Positions 62,598-64,000 of a stretch of DNA of 64,000 nucleotides are shown here, piece by piece. The notes beneath the pieces were generated by a model. The model was not told the DNA's origin and ran no database searches. It saw only the letters and a list, made by a program, of their open reading frames with translations. The stretch is from Halocatena marina. Lineage in GTDB: Archaea; Halobacteriota; Halobacteria; Halobacteriales; Haloarculaceae. Location: assembly GCF_025913575.1 (NCBI RefSeq), contig NZ_CP109785.1, positions 2,666,001 through 2,730,000 of the forward strand, given 5' to 3'. Made by a program: the position numbers and the translations under genes. How positions within the stretch are numbered: the first letter of the stretch is position 1; each line of letters begins with the position of its first letter.

Positions 62598-63386
62598 TCA
62601 ACCGATATATCGCAAGTCGTCGTCGGTCGGTGCTGGTCCTTGTTCCATCTCCCGAATTTTCGTCACGACCTCTTCCATTTCCTCGGCGCGTTCTTCGAGT
62701 GACTCGTAGCCGACTTCGAAATCGAGAATAGTTTCGAGGACTTCGAGGACAGCCTGCGCGCTTTTTGGATCGACGAGATAGCCGCTTGTTTCACCCATGA
62801 GGCAGGCTGCATCGAGTCCACGGCGCTCGCCCATTCCGAGTAAGAGTCCGCTCACGCCGACGATCCCGCCAGCGGGTTCGTCCTCTCGGAACTCGACCGT
62901 ATCGGACAGCTCCTCAATGAGCTCCGCAGAAGAGGCAGCACCAATGACGCTGTACTCCTCGATGAGCTCGCCTGTTGGGACGCCACCGAGTGTGAACGCG
63001 CGTTCGACGTCGTACTCCGCTGCGATGTCGAGAATCGAATCCGTGAGCCGGTAGTGTCCTGTCGAATCCTGTGCTTGGTGGTCACCAGTCAGCACAAGCA
63101 GATCAGCGTCGATAGCCTCGCCTGATTCTTGCTCGTCCTCTTGCAATGGTGTAGAGAGATCGACCGCGTGAAATTCGAGACACGCGAGCTGTGTACGTCC
63201 ATCTTCGATGGTGACCTGTGGTGGGAAATGCTCCGAATACAGGCGGCTGATAAGTGTATTATTGAACTCCTCTAGTAGATGTTCGGCGGCGAGCTTGCCA
63301 ACGTGACCGACACCAGGGAGCCCTTCGATAAGAACGGGAGAATTCATATCCGGTTGGGCAACCGTCTCGATATCGAACTCGTCCAT
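62598..63386 (-). CDS. PAC2 family protein (proteasome assembly chaperone-like)
   Basis: A 262-residue protein with the PAC2 fold: VLIEGLPGVGHVGKLAAEHL (about residues 18-37), YSEHFPPQVTIEDGR, LLVLTGDHQAQDSTGHYRLT (about 94-113), FTLGGVPTGELIE and LLGMGERRGLDAACLMGETS. The C-terminal helix is charged (ERAEEMEEVVTKIREMEQG). Homologues help build proteasomes in eukaryotes; archaeal members sit next to Nop10 and aIF2alpha, exactly as here (five bases after the Nop10 stop). Confidence 0.92.
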   Translation of the reverse strand: MDEFDIETVAQPDMNSPVLIEGLPGVGHVGKLAAEHLLEEFNNTLISRLYSEHFPPQVTIEDGRTQLACLEFHAVDLSTPLQEDEQESGEAIDADLLVLTGDHQAQDSTGHYRLTDSILDIAAEYDVERAFTLGGVPTGELIEEYSVIGAASSAELIEELSDTVEFREDEPAGGIVGVSGLLLGMGERRGLDAACLMGETSGYLVDPKSAQAVLEVLETILDFEVGYESLEERAEEMEEVVTKIREMEQGPAPTDDDLRYIG

Positions 63387-63391
63387 GCAGC

Positions 63392-63574
63392 CTACTCGTG
63401 TGCTCGCCGCTTAAGTGCACGTCGGTACTCGCCGTAGCGGTCTGTGGGATCATACGGCGCTGGTGCGCTGTTGACCGCGTCACTACCACAGACAGGACAG
63501 GTCGAGGCGAGCGTGTACACTGGACCGTCGTGGTGCTCTTGCCATGACGCACAGACACGAATATCCGAAATCAT
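63392..63574 (-). CDS. nop10: RNA-protein complex protein Nop10
   Basis: A 60-residue H/ACA RNP subunit that guides pseudouridylation. The second half (YTLASTCPVCGSDAVNSAPA and YDPTDRYGEYRRALKRR) is the standard Nop10 motif. The zinc site is incomplete: only one Cys (residue 8) remains in the first knuckle, with CPVC in the second, a pattern I recall in haloarchaeal Nop10. Tight spacing with PAC2 and aIF2alpha shows one operon. Confidence 0.9.
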   Translation of the reverse strand: MISDIRVCASWQEHHDGPVYTLASTCPVCGSDAVNSAPAPYDPTDRYGEYRRALKRRAHE

Positions 63575-63605
63575 CTCATACTACGATCTATTCTGGGTCT
63601 GTCGA

Positions 63606-64000
63606 TTATTCTGCTTCAGTCTGTCGCTCTCGGTGGAAGTCTGCAGTTCCACCGCGCTCCTCAATGACTGCCCGCGCTCGTTCGACGGTTTCTGTAAGCT
63701 CATCCTCTGCAACTTTATACGACGGCGCGCGCACTTTGATGCGGTACTCTGGCGAACCGACGTACGTCACACCGAGTTCGACTTCGTCCGATACCTCTCC
63801 ATTTCCTTCGGCACTCTCGAGTGCCGCACGAACATCATCGACGCCATTGGGATTAGACGAGCGGAGATGGACGTAGCCGGTCACCGTAACATACGGAACA
63901 GAGACGTTCTCGCGTGCAGTGTCGACGATAGTTGTGATCTCCTCGTCAGTGAGATCGGTCTCGGAGAGCGTGTCTTCGCCGTGGATCGCCGCCTGCTCGA
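63606..64000 (-). CDS. translation initiation factor aIF2 subunit alpha (C-terminal part)
   Basis: Partial: the frame continues past the end of the window. About 131 codons are seen; the first visible ones read EQAAIHGEDTLSETDLTDEE, and later ENVSVPYVTVTGYVHLRSSN and VGSPEYRIKVRAPSYKVAED belong to the C-terminal domain III of aIF2alpha, which binds the gamma subunit. The middle and S1 domains lie outside. aIF2alpha, Nop10 and PAC2 in this order are a widespread archaeal cluster. Confidence 0.93.
   Translation of the reverse strand, partial: EQAAIHGEDTLSETDLTDEEITTIVDTARENVSVPYVTVTGYVHLRSSNPNGVDDVRAALESAEGNGEVSDEVELGVTYVGSPEYRIKVRAPSYKVAEDELTETVERARAVIEERGGTADFHRERQTEAE

Noticed and set aside
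1..64000. CRISPR arrays, transposases or rRNA genes
   Set aside because: No evenly spaced direct repeats, transposase motifs or rRNA segments were seen on either strand.

Overview
The window is chromosomal DNA of a halophilic archaeon (class Halobacteria). The evidence is the strongly acidic proteome (Asp/Glu-rich linkers and tails), an archaeal core gene set, and leaderless starts with a TATA-like box about 27 bases upstream. The core set includes glycerol-1-phosphate dehydrogenase, PAN, PolB, Mre11/Rad50, LSm/L37e, aMBF1, Nop10, aIF2-alpha and intron-bearing tRNA-Gln. By eye GC is moderate and intergenic DNA is AT-rich; I have not measured it, and species cannot be named.

Layout. 1-9290: cyclophilin, TrpD-like protein, ABC-2 exporter, MOSC protein, PH-domain protein, a fused AhbA-AhbB siroheme decarboxylase and several small membrane proteins. 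9509-14327: compact block hisC / AK6-type kinase / CDP-alcohol phosphatidyltransferase / aMBF1 / triosephosphate isomerase, then small genes. 14452-20380: acetyltransferases, RtcB-family ligase, thiolase with its DUF35 partner, zincin-like metalloprotease. 20482-27900: M42 peptidase, an LSm-L37e-purF overlapping operon, egsA, rlmE-TRAM and a YhhQ transporter preceded by an overlooked 58-residue ribbon-helix-helix gene. 28264-35708: gcvPB/gcvPA, methylmalonyl-CoA mutase and acetyl-CoA synthetase (C1/C2/C3 acyl-CoA metabolism). 35832-40933: UspA, haem-copper oxidase subunit I with small membrane proteins, and PAN. 41146-49293: DNA metabolism (winged helix, mre11, rad50, three haloarchaeal unknowns, polB without inteins). 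49500-54202: iron block sufC-sufB-sufD, ferritin-like gene, DtxR/SirR regulator. 54299-57466: an accessory-looking divergent pair, a Tat-exported seven-repeat PQQ propeller and a beta-helix protein with three lectin-like repeats, next to tRNA-Gln(UUG). 57959-64000: GNAT-zinc ribbon fusion, HD hydrolase, LysE exporter, a threonine-synthase-like protein lacking the PLP lysine, membrane J-domain protein, and the conserved PAC2-Nop10-aIF2alpha cluster (aIF2alpha runs off the end).

No CRISPR array, transposase, phage gene or rRNA was seen. The most unusual items are the threonine-synthase-like pseudoenzyme (60495-61667), the surface-type propeller/beta-helix-lectin pair (54299-57466), the RHH-yhhQ operon with an inverted repeat at its start (27893-28091), and the degenerate Nudix-like gene (24402-24929).
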